Of a DNA stretch of 64,000 nucleotides, positions 43,008-56,990 are shown one piece after another (positions within the stretch are counted from its first letter, which is position 1; every line of letters starts with the position of its first letter). The notes beneath the pieces were generated by a model. That model made no database searches. It had not been told where the DNA came from and saw nothing but the letters and a program-made list of their open reading frames with translations. Made by a program: the position numbers and the translations under genes. The DNA comes from Cordilura impudica (Eukaryota; Arthropoda; Insecta; Diptera; Scathophagidae): assembly GCA_963682025.1 (NCBI GenBank), contig OY821522.1, forward strand, positions 23,630,383 through 23,694,382, in the 5' to 3' direction.

Positions 43008-46000
43008 CAATTTGTTCCATGCCATTTAATAGCTTATAATATAGCAAACCTAGAAAAATCCTTAAAATTTGGTCATTTTATAACTTATTTAAATAATTTT
43101 GATATATTTTTTTTGTTTGTAACCCATGTATTATCTGAAAAGCAAAAATATTTTTCGTCCTTTTTTCAAAATTACTGTCTACACTGGGTTGCAGCAACTA
43201 AAATACATAAAGCTGGTCGTGCAAGTGGTGGTTGTTTATATGGTTTTAAAAGAGAAATTCAGAAAAAGTTTGCATTAAAATTTAATAGTATTCACGGCAA
43301 TACCTTTTTATCTGCCAAATTTGAAGGGAATGTATTTTATTTGATTCCAAAGTATCTAAATTGCACAAATTGGAAGAAAGACCTGGAGAAGTTTGAACTA
43401 TTCTTACAAGAACTTAGCCCTACAAAATTTTGCATAATGGGTGATTTGAATGCACGTTTAGGAGAAGAACAACTTTTGGATGAAAATATATTGCGTGATT
43501 TGCCGCATGTTAACAATTTAAGAAGTTCCAAGGATAAAACTTTTAATGCTCAAGGAAGACAACTGTTGACTGTAATTGAAGATATAGGAGGGATTGTGCT
43601 AAATGGCAGAACAGTAAATGATGCTCAAGGGGATTACAGCTTTTGTGGAGTAATGGGAAACACTGTTATTGATTATGGTATTTGTTCGTACAATTTTTTA
43701 CAATATGTTGATGATTTTAAGGTAGCAACAAAACCATATTCGGATCATATGCCTTTATGCCTCAAAATTAAAATTCCAATTCGCTTAAATGTTGTAAATA
43801 TTGATCCCTCTTTACAAAAGCTCTACTGGAATAATAAATATTGTGCCCAATATAGCAGAAATCTTAGTATTCTTTCAAATAATCAGTTGCCTCAGATGAA
43901 CAAGACGGTGGATGAAATGGTTTTATCAATAGCGACTAAAATAAAGCAAGCCAATGTTAAAAAATCGAACAAAACTTTTTATGAACCTAAACAAAAATGG
44001 TACGACTGGAATTGTTTCCGTTTTCGTGCAGTTATGCTGAAAAATCTTAAAAAATATAGAAAAAAATACACAACCCTAAACAAATCACGCTATTTTTCTT
44101 CGAGGAAGAAATATTTGAAATTATGTAGTGAAAAAAAGATGGAATTTTACAACTGTAACATTAAAAAACTAGATAAAGTAAAATGTAGCAAAGACTGGTG
44201 GAATTTATCAAACTCTTTAAAAACTCGTGCTCCTGTATCAAAAGGTAATCTAAGTGCTGATGACTTTTTTTCACACTTTGGATCGCTTCTACAAATTCGT
44301 GATGATGTCAATGTAATAAGATGGTGTATGCCTTATTTTGTCGATGCTCTACTGGACTCTCCTTTTGAATTCTGCGAGCTATATGCTGTCATAAAAAATC
44401 TTAAATTAAACAAAGCTCCAGGACAAGATGGAATTCCATATGAATTTTATAAATTTGCTCCCCATTGTCTCCTTAATGAAATACTGATTGTGTTTAATAA
44501 TATCTTCCTTTGGGAAAAAGTACCAGCATCTTTCAAGCAGTCGATTTTGATACCATTATTTAAAAAAGGCGATCCGAATTTAGCAACAAACTATAGAGGC
44601 CTATCTTTAATAGACTCTATCTGTAAAATTTTTAATAACATCTTGTTAAATCGAATTACATATTGGCTATCAATTAATAATATTTTGAATGAGTTTCAAG
44701 CTGGATTTAGAAAAGATTATTCTACCGTTGACAACATATTTAATCTTGTCAACATTGTAAATTTGAATAAATTGAGTAATAAGTATACTTATGCTTTCTT
44801 TGTTGATTTTTCGTGTGCATTCGATATGATACCCAGAAACAGTCTTTTCTACAAACTATCGTGCATAGGCCTATCATCAAAAATTATTAGAATCTTGGAA
44901 TCGTTATATGATAACACAGTGAGCCGAATATGGGATGGAGTTTCATTTTCTGAATATTTCCCAGTACAGTGCGGAGTAAAGCAAGGTTGCATTCTGAGTC
45001 CAGTTTTGTTTTCCTTATACATTAACGATCTACCAGATATTTTACCTGGTGGACTTCATATTGCCAACATGAATATAAAAGTTTTGCTATACGCAGATGA
45101 TATTGTCATACTCTCAGACACCCCCGGTGGTTTGCAGGAAATGATTGATGCTCTACTTCGGTATTGTAAATTATGGAGTCTAAAAGTAAATTTGGCGAAA
45201 TCAAAAGTAGTCATATTTCGGAAAGGTCCAAGAATTTCATCTGACTTAGTATGGCTTTATGATAATGAAAATATTGAAATTGTGAACAGCTACACGTATC
45301 TTGGTGTGGATATAACATACAACCTATCATTTAAAAAACATCTTAAAAATAAGCTTTCTGCTTCCAAAATAGCCATTAATTCCACCTGGTCCAAATATAT
45401 AAATAATCCAAAAATATCAAATAGAAATAAACTAAAAATTTTTGAGGCTTGCTCTCAATCTATAATGTTTTATGCTGCTCAAGTTTGGGGACATGAAAGA
45501 AATGATGATGTTGAGAAATTATTCCGTTTTTTTATTAAAAAAATGTTATACCTACCAACTACTACACCCAACTACATGTTATACTTGGAAACTGGTCTCA
45601 ATTCCTTATTTATTTCAACTTTAAAAATCCATTTTGGCTATATAAACAAAATTTTATCTCTAAGCCCCCATAGACTTCCTCGAATATTAGCTGAAAAAGT
45701 TATAGAGCTAAATGTTTACTGGGCAAAAGAGTGGTCCAGTTTGTGTAACCAACTGCAGTTTTGTCCTCCAAATAACAGCAAACCTTTATGCGTATATTCT
45801 GACGAAATAATAAACATACTTAAATTAAAAGACAAATATGATTTCGCTTTAAATGCTTCGAATTCACAATTCCACGATCTTTACTCGCAACTGGATTATA
45901 CTGCAACACCTAAACTTACTGCTGAATTTTCCTCTCGAGCTATAAGTTTAATTATAAGGGCTAGAGGTGGCTTACTGAATCTCAATGCACGATGTTTCAA

Positions 46001-46238
46001 AAATAATACAGATGGTATATGCTCAATTTGTAATATGCAGGAATCTGAAAATACATTCCATTTCATCGGCTTTTGTCCTGTATATAGAGAATATAGATAT
46101 ATTTATTTAGGTCTGAATACACTAAGTAAAAATGAAGTAATTAATTTATTAAATGGCTCAAATTTCGAATCGCTATACAAATATCTAGAATCATGTATAA
46201 AATACAGAAATCTTATTTTAAATGAATTTGAATTATAA
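43008..46238 (+). CDS. LINE ORF2 endonuclease/reverse transcriptase (unit 2)
   Basis: Identical in translation to 2447-5677. It again lacks an ATG before the endonuclease, carries Val in place of the catalytic Glu (codon 43119-43121), and retains the YADD box and C-terminal zinc finger. Confidence 0.9.
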   Translation, partial: QFVPCHLIAYNIANLEKSLKFGHFITYLNNFDIFFLFVTHVLSEKQKYFSSFFQNYCLHWVAATKIHKAGRASGGCLYGFKREIQKKFALKFNSIHGNTFLSAKFEGNVFYLIPKYLNCTNWKKDLEKFELFLQELSPTKFCIMGDLNARLGEEQLLDENILRDLPHVNNLRSSKDKTFNAQGRQLLTVIEDIGGIVLNGRTVNDAQGDYSFCGVMGNTVIDYGICSYNFLQYVDDFKVATKPYSDHMPLCLKIKIPIRLNVVNIDPSLQKLYWNNKYCAQYSRNLSILSNNQLPQMNKTVDEMVLSIATKIKQANVKKSNKTFYEPKQKWYDWNCFRFRAVMLKNLKKYRKKYTTLNKSRYFSSRKKYLKLCSEKKMEFYNCNIKKLDKVKCSKDWWNLSNSLKTRAPVSKGNLSADDFFSHFGSLLQIRDDVNVIRWCMPYFVDALLDSPFEFCELYAVIKNLKLNKAPGQDGIPYEFYKFAPHCLLNEILIVFNNIFLWEKVPASFKQSILIPLFKKGDPNLATNYRGLSLIDSICKIFNNILLNRITYWLSINNILNEFQAGFRKDYSTVDNIFNLVNIVNLNKLSNKYTYAFFVDFSCAFDMIPRNSLFYKLSCIGLSSKIIRILESLYDNTVSRIWDGVSFSEYFPVQCGVKQGCILSPVLFSLYINDLPDILPGGLHIANMNIKVLLYADDIVILSDTPGGLQEMIDALLRYCKLWSLKVNLAKSKVVIFRKGPRISSDLVWLYDNENIEIVNSYTYLGVDITYNLSFKKHLKNKLSASKIAINSTWSKYINNPKISNRNKLKIFEACSQSIMFYAAQVWGHERNDDVEKLFRFFIKKMLYLPTTTPNYMLYLETGLNSLFISTLKIHFGYINKILSLSPHRLPRILAEKVIELNVYWAKEWSSLCNQLQFCPPNNSKPLCVYSDEIINILKLKDKYDFALNASNSQFHDLYSQLDYTATPKLTAEFSSRAISLIIRARGGLLNLNARCFKNNTDGICSICNMQESENTFHFIGFCPVYREYRYIYLGLNTLSKNEVINLLNGSNFESLYKYLESCIKYRNLILNEFEL

Positions 46239-46609
46239 AAATCAAGTAAAATTAGAATATAAAATTAAAAATTAATTTTAATTGCCAATCTGGCTTACAG
46301 CAATATCGCTACGCCAAATATAGATTGTAACTAAATTAATAATTGTATGTACATTTTTAAATTATAATTATACAAATCTATTAATAAATAGTAATAATTC
46401 CATATTCGATATGTTTACAAATCAAAATGAATACTCAAAATTATTTTTTATAATAAGATACATTGACTTTTGACTAAGCAAATTATTCAACATTTTGATA
46501 TATACAAAATTGCTTGATACACTGTGGACTGTGTTGATCTGCTCGGTCAACAATATTCATCTTCTATCAATGTTGACCATTATTCAGCAATTGTTTCAAG
46601 ATGTAAATT

Positions 46610-47391
46610 TTTATACCCTATAACACTATGTGGTTTGGGTATAATGACTTTGTGCTGTAACTACAAAAAATATTTGACCTAGACCCATCATTTATTATAC
46701 CGATCGACTCAGAATCACTTTCTGAGTCGATTTAGCGATGTCCGTCCGTCTGTCCGTCTGTGTGTCCATGTAAACTTTGTAATCAAACTACAGGTCGCAA
46801 ATATGAATATGTTTTGATGAAATTTGGTACATATGATTTTATCGGTCACAGAATGAGTGCTATTGAAATTGGTGAAATTCGGTCTATGTTCAGACCTAGT
46901 CCCCATACGAATGACCCCTATGTAATCGACATGAATTGCCACAAGGTCCAAATTATCATATAGATCTCAGTCAAAATGGGTTTGCATGTGTTAATTATAT
47001 CCATTAATCACTAGTTCAAAAATAATGCATACAGGACAATTCTTAGTCATAGGCCCCATATAGAACTGCTTCCCGATCTTCACTTAAATCTATCAAAAAA
47101 CAAAAATATTGCACAGATTTTTTCCAAATTTGGTTTGTGTATATTTTTTCAAATTATAAGTGACTTTACCAAATATGGTTAGGATCGGTCCATTTTTCGA
47201 CATAGTCCCCATATAAATATAGCACCCGATATGAACTTTTCATATCTGCAGCCAAAAAAATTAATAACAATGCCACTCAAATTTGGCTTATGCTTAGTTT
47301 CTATATCCAATTAGTTGGACCGAAGAGATAGGGTCCCTAAACCATGGTATAGGGTATCAAATAGTCAGTCTAGACCGATTGGTTGATTTGT
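46610..47391 (-). mobile_element. mini-me copy A (unit 2)
   Basis: Partner of 6049-6830 with no difference noted. Confidence 0.8.
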
Positions 47392-47803
47392 AGGTGGATA
47401 GTAAAGTTCTATAAATAAATGAACAAAGCTCTAAAGTTGTGAAAAATATTAAAAATTAAAATTATTAAAATTTGATAATAAAAATTTTAAAATTGTGAAT
47501 AAGGAAAATTATAAACATATAAATTTGTAACATTTAATAAAATTAATATAAAGTCAAAACTGGAATCCTTGACCTCTACTGAAAACGTAACTGGCGCAGT
47601 GAACGGAGCTTGTATTAACAAGCAACGCTCTAATCTTTAGTACAAATTTACAAGAGGTACTTTCAACAAAAAGAAAAACATACAACTTTAAGACAAGTCT
47701 AAAGTAACAAAAAAAAAAAAAAAACACACACACACAAAACAAAAACACAAATAATCATACAGTTCGTCATCCTTGGGACAATAATAATCTATTATAAATA
47801 AAA

Positions 47804-48576
47804 ACAAGTAAGAAAATTACCATCCCTATACCATGCGTTTAGAGACCCTATCTCTCAGGCCCAACTAACTGGATGTAGAAAATAAGCATAAACCAAATTT
47901 GAGTGGGATTTTTATTAATATTTTCGGCTGCAGATATGAAAAAGTTCATATCGTATGCTATATCTCTATGCGGACTAGGCCCAAAAATGGACCGATCCTG
48001 ACCATGTTTGGTTAAGGCTCTTGTATTTTGCAAAAATATGTACAAACAAAATTTGAGAAGAATGAGTGCAATATATTTGTTTTTTGATAGATTTAAGTGA
48101 AGATCGGGAAGCAGCTCTATATGGGGCCTATGACTAAGAGTTGTCCAATAGGGATACTTTTTGGACTACTGATTAATGGATGTAATATATACATACAAAC
48201 CCAATTTGTCTAAGTTTTGTATGATAATTTGGATCTTATGGCAATATATGTTGATTTCATAGGGGTCATTTGTATGGGGGCTAGGTCTGAACATGGACCG
48301 ACTCTCACCAATTTCAATACCGTTCATCCCATAGCCGATGCAAGATTAAATACCAAATGTCATCAAAATACATTCATATTTGCGACCTGCAGTTTGATTA
48401 CAAGCTTTACATGGACACACAGACGGACGGACGGACGGACATCGTTAAATCGAATCAGATAGTGATTCTGATTCGATCGGTATAATTAAAGATGGGTGAA
48501 GGTCAAATATTTTTGGTTGTTACAAACAGCAGCACAAAGTCATTATACCCGAACCACATGGTGGTATAGGGTATAA
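47804..48576 (+). mobile_element. mini-me copy B (unit 2)
   Basis: Partner of 7243-8015. Its GTCY core length is unchanged. Confidence 0.85.
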
Positions 48577-48596
48577 CAAAAAAATATACATACAAA

Positions 48597-49373
48597 AACA
48601 AGTAAGAAAATTATAGTCGGTCTAGACCGACTATACGATACCCTATACCATGCGTTTAGAAACCCTATCTCTTAGGCCCAACTAACTGGACATAGAAAAT
48701 AAGCAAAAACCAAATTTGAGTGGGATTTTTATTAATTTTTTTGGCTGCAGATATGAAAAAGTTGATACCGGATGCTATATCTATATGGGGACTAGGTCCA
48801 AAAATGGACCGATCCTGATCATGTTTGGAAAAGTCTCTTGTATTTTGCAAAAATATATACAAACCAAATCTGAGAAGAATCAGTGCAATATTTTTGTTTT
48901 TTAATAGATTTAAGTGAAGATCGGGAAGCAGCCCTATATGGGGCCAAAGGGATCATTTTTGGACTACTCATTAATGGATGTAATGAACGCATATAAACCC
49001 AATTTGAGTAAGATCTATATGACAATTTGGATCTTATGGAAATTTATGTCGATTTCATAGGGGTAATTTGTATGGGGGCTAGGTCTGAACATGGACCGAT
49101 TCTCACCAATTTCAATAGCGTTCATCCCATGGCCGATAAAAGCTTATATACCAAATTTCATCAAAATATATTCATATTTGCGACCTGCAGTTTGATTACA
49201 AGCTTTACATGGACACACAGACGGACGGACGGACGGACATTGTTAAATCAACTCAAAAAATGATTCTGATTCGATCGGTATAATTAAAGATGGGTCTAGG
49301 TCAAATATTTTTGGTTGTTACAAACAGCAGCACAAAGTCATTATACCCAAACCACATAGTGGTATAGGGTATA
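48597..49373 (+). mobile_element. mini-me copy C (unit 2), shorter microsatellite
   Basis: Partner of 8036-8824 with four CGGA repeats in place of seven, giving the 12-bp shift that persists to the end of the window. Confidence 0.87.
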
Positions 49374-50754
49374 AAGAACACAACCACTCAATCGCGATAG
49401 TTAGATTTAAACTAATATAGTTATTAATCCAAAAAGAGTTTTGTTTTATATCGAAACTAACAAAATTTTTCCCATATTCAGAAGTTTTTTACACACACAT
49501 ATTAATTACAAATTAAATAAAACAGGATATAAATTGGAATAGTATAAATAACTAAATAATTAGAGAATTTTTTTATGGGCTGGAAAACGAACGAGATTAA
49601 AACAAAAAAAAGTTATATCAAGTGAATGTGAATACGAGCCTACTCGTACATTAGAACAGCAAGTAGGATGGTTGCTTAAATAGAGGAAGCATTTTTAACA
49701 TCGAGAAAATATATTATGTTACCAAGTTCCAGGAATATTGTGAATATATAAGGTGGGAAAATAGAATTAGATTAGATAAAAATAAGCGAATAGCTATTTA
49801 TTCGTAGTGGACTTTATCAAGTGATTGCTTGGTTCAGTTATGTGGAAGTTGTTAATACTTCGGATGAAGAACAAGTCTTCTTAATGGAAGCGCCATCAAA
49901 AGTGAGAATGTACAGTTCATATGACTATGTTGTGGTGAAAAATGTGGACATATGTACAAACAAAGCGTATAAATTCATTGGTCATCCGGGCGATTTCGAA
50001 ACTTTTGCATGAACACATTGACATATTTTCTTAAGAAGATCAAATTTGACTTTTACGAACCATGTAAAACATACAATTTCAACCACAGACGTAACTCCAA
50101 TCGATACGAAATCTTATAAATATTCTAATGTTCATAAATAGGAAGTTAGTGTTTATAGATAGGAAGCAAGTAGTTGTGTATATATATTATATACATATAT
50201 ATATATTGCATTAGCATTTATTATGCATTTGTCTCTTAGTATTCCAAGGACCATGCATGGCGAAGAGTTATACCCTGCAAGAGGTGTCTCTGCTAATTAT
50301 AACAGAACATGGCAGATCTAGAGTGGACACTCCATAAACACCCGTAATCCCCGGTGATATCACAACAATGCCCTTGGGATGAATATAGCACGCCGGTAGC
50401 AAAGAGCTCTGCTACCTTTAATCCCTTTTTCTTTAATCCCTTTTTATATCCTCTACCCTAGTGTGCAGAGGGTATATATAAGTTTGTCATAACGTTTGTA
50501 GTAATTAGAAAAAAATTCTGGACCCCATAAAATATATATATTTGTGATCCTTACAACAAGCGGAGTTGATATAACGATTTCCGTCTGTAGAAATCACGAT
50601 CACGAATTCAATCGGTCAGCTAGGGTGCTCGTTTGTATAGACAATGATTCATTAACATCCTGAGAAGTTTGCTATTTAAAATCGTCCAAATCAGTTGACA
50701 AGGTCCCGAGAATTGAATGAAGAAGTAAAAAACTCTTGAAAAAAATATGATATG

Positions 50755-52960
50755 TGTTACTGCCGTTTATTTGCTTACTTGGAACTTGGAATGGAACTAC
50801 AAGCAGCACATATCGGCGTGAGGTTGACTATTAAAGTGCAAAAAATTAACCGTTTACGCATTTCATCAACATACTGGTGGTCAGACTCCAAGACCGTTCT
50901 ACAATGGCTACTCATAGACCCACGAAATTTTCAACAATATGTAATGCACCAAGTGGGAGAAATTTTTCAACATACAAATATCACTCAATGGAGATGGGTT
51001 CCCACCAAAATGAACCCCGCAGATCTTGCAACAAAATATATCACTCGAAAACACATGAGTTTGTGGTTTGATGGCCCCGATTTTTTACGAAAAGCACCAA
51101 ACGAGTGGCCTATATGCGATGACTTGGGATCCACCGATATTTCTGAAATAAAGTATCAAGTATTTGTGATTGACCGAAAATCGTCAAACTACAACTATAT
51201 GTACGTAGAATATTTTTCCAAGTGGAAGCGGCTATACCGCGCTGTAGCAACGTTCATATTATTTTTGAACAAACTAGAAGTTGCACGAAATCAAGGAAAA
51301 CACCTTACAGTAACACACGAAATGGTTGAACATGCACAGCGACATCTAGCAAAAATGGCACAGCACAGCGGGTTTCACCACGAAATTTTAAATCTGAAAA
51401 ACAACGGAAAGGTTCAAAAATCAAGCAAACTATATCGTTTTAACGTTTACCTTGACGATCACGAAGTTGTTAGATGTCGAAGTCGAATAAGACGCTTAAA
51501 CCATCATGAAGACGAGATTGTACTCCCATCTGTCCATCATGTCTCATTTATCATAATACGATCATTTCATGAAGAATTTCACGATTTGCAAAAATAATTC
51601 AGCCATACCACAGGCGCTCCAAATGGCACAGTTACCAGCTGCACGCCTGGGTACATTTCAACGTCCATTTACCTTTGTCGGAATTGAGTACTTCGGTCCA
51701 TTGCTAGTTACCGAAGGGAGAAGGCGCGAAAAAAGATGGGTTGTCATATTTACTTGCGTAACTGGACGAGTAATTCACATGGAAATCGCACACAGCTTGG
51801 ATACCAGTTCATGCATTTTATTGTATACGCAACTTTGCCGCCAGGCGCGGAATGCTTCGAGAAATATGCACAGATAACGGAACGAACTTTAAAGCAGCAG
51901 AAAAAATCCTCTGCGAAGAGGTCAAGCAAATAGAATTTTCCAAAATATCGTCGAAATTCGATTAGTAAAAATGGATGTTTAACCCACCAGGAGCACCGCA
52001 TATGGGAGGTGCGTAGGAAATGCTGATTAGATCAGTAAAGAATATTCTATACAGTCTGAACCCCACTCTTAATTTTAATGATGAGACTTTAATAAGTGCG
52101 ATGTGTAAAATAGAGTCAGTTATTAATTCCCGACCACTTACGTTCCTATCAGTTGAATACGAAGACGACGATACAATAACTCCGATACATGTATTACTCG
52201 GCTCTTTCGATGGTAACAAACCATTTTTCGATGATAGCGGAAAATTACGTCAACGATGGCAACAAGCTCTAGCATTCGCACACCAGTTTTGGCATCGCTG
52301 GGTAAAAGAGTATTTATCAGCAATATATTGAAGAATAAAATGGTTTACTAAAGTGCATACTGTATCGATTGGCTTATTCGTAATCATTGCAGACGAAAAT
52401 CTTCCCCGGAGATGTTGGCCAAAAGGCAGAATTATCGACAATATTGTCGCATGATCAAGTACGAAAGGTGACATTTAAAACACATTTTGGAGTAATTCAA
52501 AGACCAGTGAATAAAGTGGCTGTTTTGAACATCAATAATAAGGACAAAAACCAAAGCAAAAGTTACTGCCGTTTATTTGTTTACTTGGTTATTATCATAA
52601 CGATATTAGTTATTATAATGATCATTGTATACCTGTTATATACTCCCCTTTATATCTCACATTTTTTTTATATTCATGTTAATTTTTTTACCCTTTACAT
52701 TGTTTTAATGGAATGTAACAGTCTTCGTGCAATTGTCGCGTATAACTTGAATTTACTTAGTTTACATGTTATAACAATAATTAATATTGAAGTGAGTCTA
52801 GCTATAACCGCAGTAAAAACATATTAAAATTTTAAAGCGTTCACGCATAAACTTACATACATTGTCATTTTGTAAGCATTACTTTCAATAAATGAACTTT
52901 GTTTAAAAAAGAAGAGTGCTCTTAAAAATATATTTTATTTTCACGATTACGAAACCAACA
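50755..52960 (+). mobile_element. Internally deleted BEL/Pao element (unit 2)
   Basis: Target duplications ATATG at 50750-50754 and 52961-52965; 3' LTR at 52561-52960; residual 5' LTR end at 50755-50782. Confidence 0.85.
50783..52549 (+). pseudogene. pol: BEL/Pao pol remnant (unit 2)
   Basis: Same RNase H, integrase and DUF5641 pieces and the same stops and frame changes as 10234-12000. Confidence 0.88.
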
Positions 52961-53366
52961 ATATGTCTATGTTGTTCTTGTCATGATCATACCCTCAATA
53001 GAATAGGTAGGGTGCCTATTTTTAGTGAGAATAAATCACCAAGATCATGCAAAGATTTCTGTTTCTAAAATCATTAAAATCGGTTAAACAAGTCCCAAGA
53101 AGTCACTGAATCGTGTAATTTTGTCATATCTGTACTTGTTGTTTTTGTATTCGTTGTGGTAATAATATAAGAATTCACCAACATCAAAAGTAAATAATGC
53201 TGAACTACCTAGTAGTTAATAAAAATAAAAAAATAATGTAAATTTACCAAAAAAAATTTTTTTTTTTATGTATTAATTTAATTAAAGAAAAACACAACAA
53301 TAACTTTTGATTTTCTGCATGTAATATTTACATATACATACATATATTAAATACATATAAAAAAAA

Positions 53367-53542
53367 GCTAGCATGTGACATTATGGTTACGTGTGGCTAA
53401 CTAGGCCTAGTATATATCAGCTAGCACGTTACGTTAATGTTACGTGTAGCTAACTAGTCCTGGGCTGTTTTTTTATCCGAAAAGCACGTTCTAGTTTCGC
53501 TGACACGTTACGTTACGGTAAACGTGTGGCTAACCAGGCCTT
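53367..53542. repeat. Three-unit palindromic minisatellite (unit 2)
   Basis: Partner of 12818-12993 with one substitution (53440, T for C) in the second unit. Confidence 0.7.
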
Positions 53543-53829
53543 TATTCTATCATTCTTTGACTAAAGAGCCAAATGAAGTGCAACCCTGTTTGTTAATACC
53601 AAAAAGTTGTATTTACCGTAAAACAAAATATTGCAAAAATTTTATACAAATGAAACGCATAAGGAGAAGACAATTTTGAGTTAATTGTTAGAATACATTG
53701 ATTTTTTATATACATATACTACAATGTTGTGAAGGCATTTATATTTTATATATTGATTAGAATGCTATAAAAACATTGATAAATAATAAAAATAAGTAAA
53801 ATATACAGATTTATTTCTAATATGCGGAT

Positions 53830-56800
53830 TAGGGTGGTTTTAACTCATAGGTTAAAAAAAAAATGTCAGAATTTTTTTGGGGGCCCCCCTTAAATGTTTC
53901 TTTTTATCAGATTTTAGGATTGCCAAAGTTTGAGCACGATTGGAAGATTTTAACGCGTGCCACTGGGGCCTCAAAGTTTTGAAAATCTCGATTTTTTGGC
54001 AGTTTGGCGAATTTGTCAACCCATATCTCTAGAACGGTTTAATATATTTGCCCGTGTCATACATCAAATTGAAGGCAATACTGTTTATAATATTTTATAA
54101 GCAATAAAAAAATACGTAAGTAGTACTGAATTCGAGACAATGAAGCCAATGTCCCTAAAAACGAAACTAGGTACATTTAGAGCGAAGATGGAACCTATTA
54201 TGAAAAAACCCATTTTCCTTCCTATATTATCCATTTTTGGAATGAAAACAATTATGTGCTTAAAAAATCAAGTATAATAAATGTCTTTTTCATTTTATTC
54301 TTATTTAAATTCATTCAAGGGACTGACATAATGTGGTTTTGGAGCTATCTGGATACAGCTGACGGCATCTGCTGACTACTTGGAGAACGTATTGTTTTTG
54401 TTGCTCATCCTTTGTAAGTAATTGGTTGTAATCTGTGATGAGCTTGACTCCTCGCTCTACCATGTCGTTCACAAATTTCAAGCTGTTTACCATCCTTTGC
54501 CCCTCCTGGTAGTTGATGTTCTGCGGCCAAGTTGCAGGACCTTTTTCCAGAAATTCGGTGTTAATGTTTAATCTCTTGAACAACAGGTAAGTCTCATTTG
54601 TAATTAGGGCTGGGAGACCTTTTTTAGGAATTTCGGCAGTTGTTCTTTTTTTAGTTTGAGTCGCATATATCTGGAGCACTTCTCATTTTCTTCTGCTTGA
54701 TTTGTTAAGATTTTTGTCGCCATTTGGCTCTTTACGGTGTTTTGTACTGTCGGGTCAAACAATGCCAGGGCAACAAGTTCAGGACTAAGATACCACAGGT
54801 GATTTTTCATTTTGTCAATTCCTTTTTCTGATATTTTTTTGTCAATGCTTTCGTATTTCAATAGATTTTCAATGAGGCGTTAAACCGGGCTTTACAGTAG
54901 ACTCGAACGATGAAAACTTAAAGTGCTTCTAGAGCCTCTTGTTCCTGGGAAATCAGCTTAAACTGGTCACGGAAGAGTTGTATTTTCAGCCAGTAAATAA
55001 CTTTTGCCATCCACCGGTCATGGTTTACTGGACCTGGACACCTGAAGCGCACATCTTTTCCGTCAATATGGCCAAGATATATCAATGCCAACTGTAACAG
55101 CTCATTGCAGTCGTCTCTTGGGTGACATTCCATTAGTTTTCTTTGCAGTTCTTCTTTAATATTCTCTACTTCTTCTTTGGGCAGTAATTTCAAAACATTC
55201 TCGCCTATATCGAACTTGGATTTATCAACCGCCGACCATTATTTTTGAAATATCTTGAATAAGTCTGGTTGAGGTCCCGATGTGCTTCCAAACTTGCAGT
55301 CAAAACCCCTTTCAACAAGACTTCTAAAACGTGGTGTCGGCAAGCTAGGTACAGGAGCTCTCGACCTAACATCTGCTCCAGGAGATTGCACGCTCTTCTG
55401 AGCTTCTGTCAGTTTCAGGAACGCCCAGGAATTATTCTTTAGTCCCATGTGATGCCAGAACAGCAACCCGTTCCTTCTGCTCTGTTTTGAGGATGCCTGG
55501 TAGTAGTTTTCCATCCCAGTGCACGCAAACAGCCTTATAAAGTTTCGCTACAAGGAAATTTTTTTTTTAATGCTTACCCAATGCTTACCCGCCTCAAGTT
55601 GTTTCTCCAAGACCTTCCGTTGTTTCTGTAGTATTCTTTCTTCAGCTTGAGCCAACTTCAGGTCAACTCCGAGCATGCAGCCTGTCTTCCTTTCTGTCTT
55701 TGTTTCAGCAGAAACTCCTTGTCTTCTTCTGAAGTCATCATCGTCAGGGTATCTTGGTGGGCAATATCAAAGATATCATCGAACTTAAACTCTTTTACAG
55801 CATTTGTTGAACTTTCCGTTTTTCTATCCTTGTACTTTTGAATTTTTCTCCAATCATCGTACAGTTTTTCCAGCTTTACTATGACATTTTTCTTTTGTTT
55901 TGTAAGAATTCGAGCTTTTGTCCAAGAAACGAAAACCTTGTCAACAGTAGTTGTGGCAGAGTCTCTCACATTTAACTTCACAGTACGCAAATTGTAGAAC
56001 ATAGTAGCTAGAACTTGTCGATTGGAGGGCAGCTTACATCCAGTTATCTGATGAGCTGGATAGTCAATTAGAAAAATTTTGTCTCTACCTCTACTTCTCA
56101 TGCCAGATGTAGAAGCCATCACTTTTACGAGAAATGAAAATGTTCACTAGAAGAATGAATAAATAACACAGACACTAAAACAAAGAGTACGTGTTCGTAG
56201 GTATCGATCTAATTAAAATAGAAATGTCTTTTATAATTAATATATAGTGGGTTTCTTTAAACCCGATCACACGAACATAGAACAAAATACGACTTTCACT
56301 GTTCAGCGAATACTTTTCAACTGACCAAGAAACAAAATCATAAAGGCAAGAACCACCTAGCTATCCTTTTCTTTTTTTAATAACAGACTCTGAACCCCTG
56401 GACTTCTACTTAAAATATAACAATAGGTAGTAGGGTAACCCAATACATTTTTAAACTAGTTTGGTTTTACCTGCTTGGGGTCGCCAGTGATACAGTATGC
56501 GGAAAAAATAGATACATACCTGACAGATACATACATTGTTGTGGTATAACGGTATATTATAGCAAACATATTTAAATGAAATGGGATTCCAAAGTACAAG
56601 TATTTGTCCATAATAAGCAATAATAATACAAATAACGCATCTCCGCTCTCAGGGGTACCTAGTCACGTTTTAAGGGACATTGGCTGTATTTATTCGGTTT
56701 CAGTACTAGTTGCGTATTTATTGTGTAGAATATAAAATTTTGAAAAGAGTATGGCCTTTAATTTGAAGTATGACGCGGGCAAATAGCTTTAGCCGTTCCA

Positions 56801-56990
56801 GAGATATGAGTCTCCGAATTCGCCAAACTGCCAAAAAATCGAGATTTTCAAAACTTTGAGGCCCCAGTGGCACGGGTTAGCATCTTTCAATTGTGCTCAA
56901 ACTTTGGCAATCTTAAAATCTAACAAAATGAAATATTTTAGGGGGGGTGCCCCCAAAAAAATCCGACATCGATTTTTTAAAACCACCCTA
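53830..56990 (-). mobile_element. Long-TIR DNA transposon (unit 2)
   Basis: ATGCGGAT target duplications at 53822-53829 and 56991-56998, as in unit 1. Confidence 0.88.
54311..56119 (-). pseudogene. Broken transposase-like gene (unit 2)
   Basis: Same frame breaks as 13762-15570. The substitution at 55841 changes Met to Ile in the N-terminal part. Confidence 0.75.
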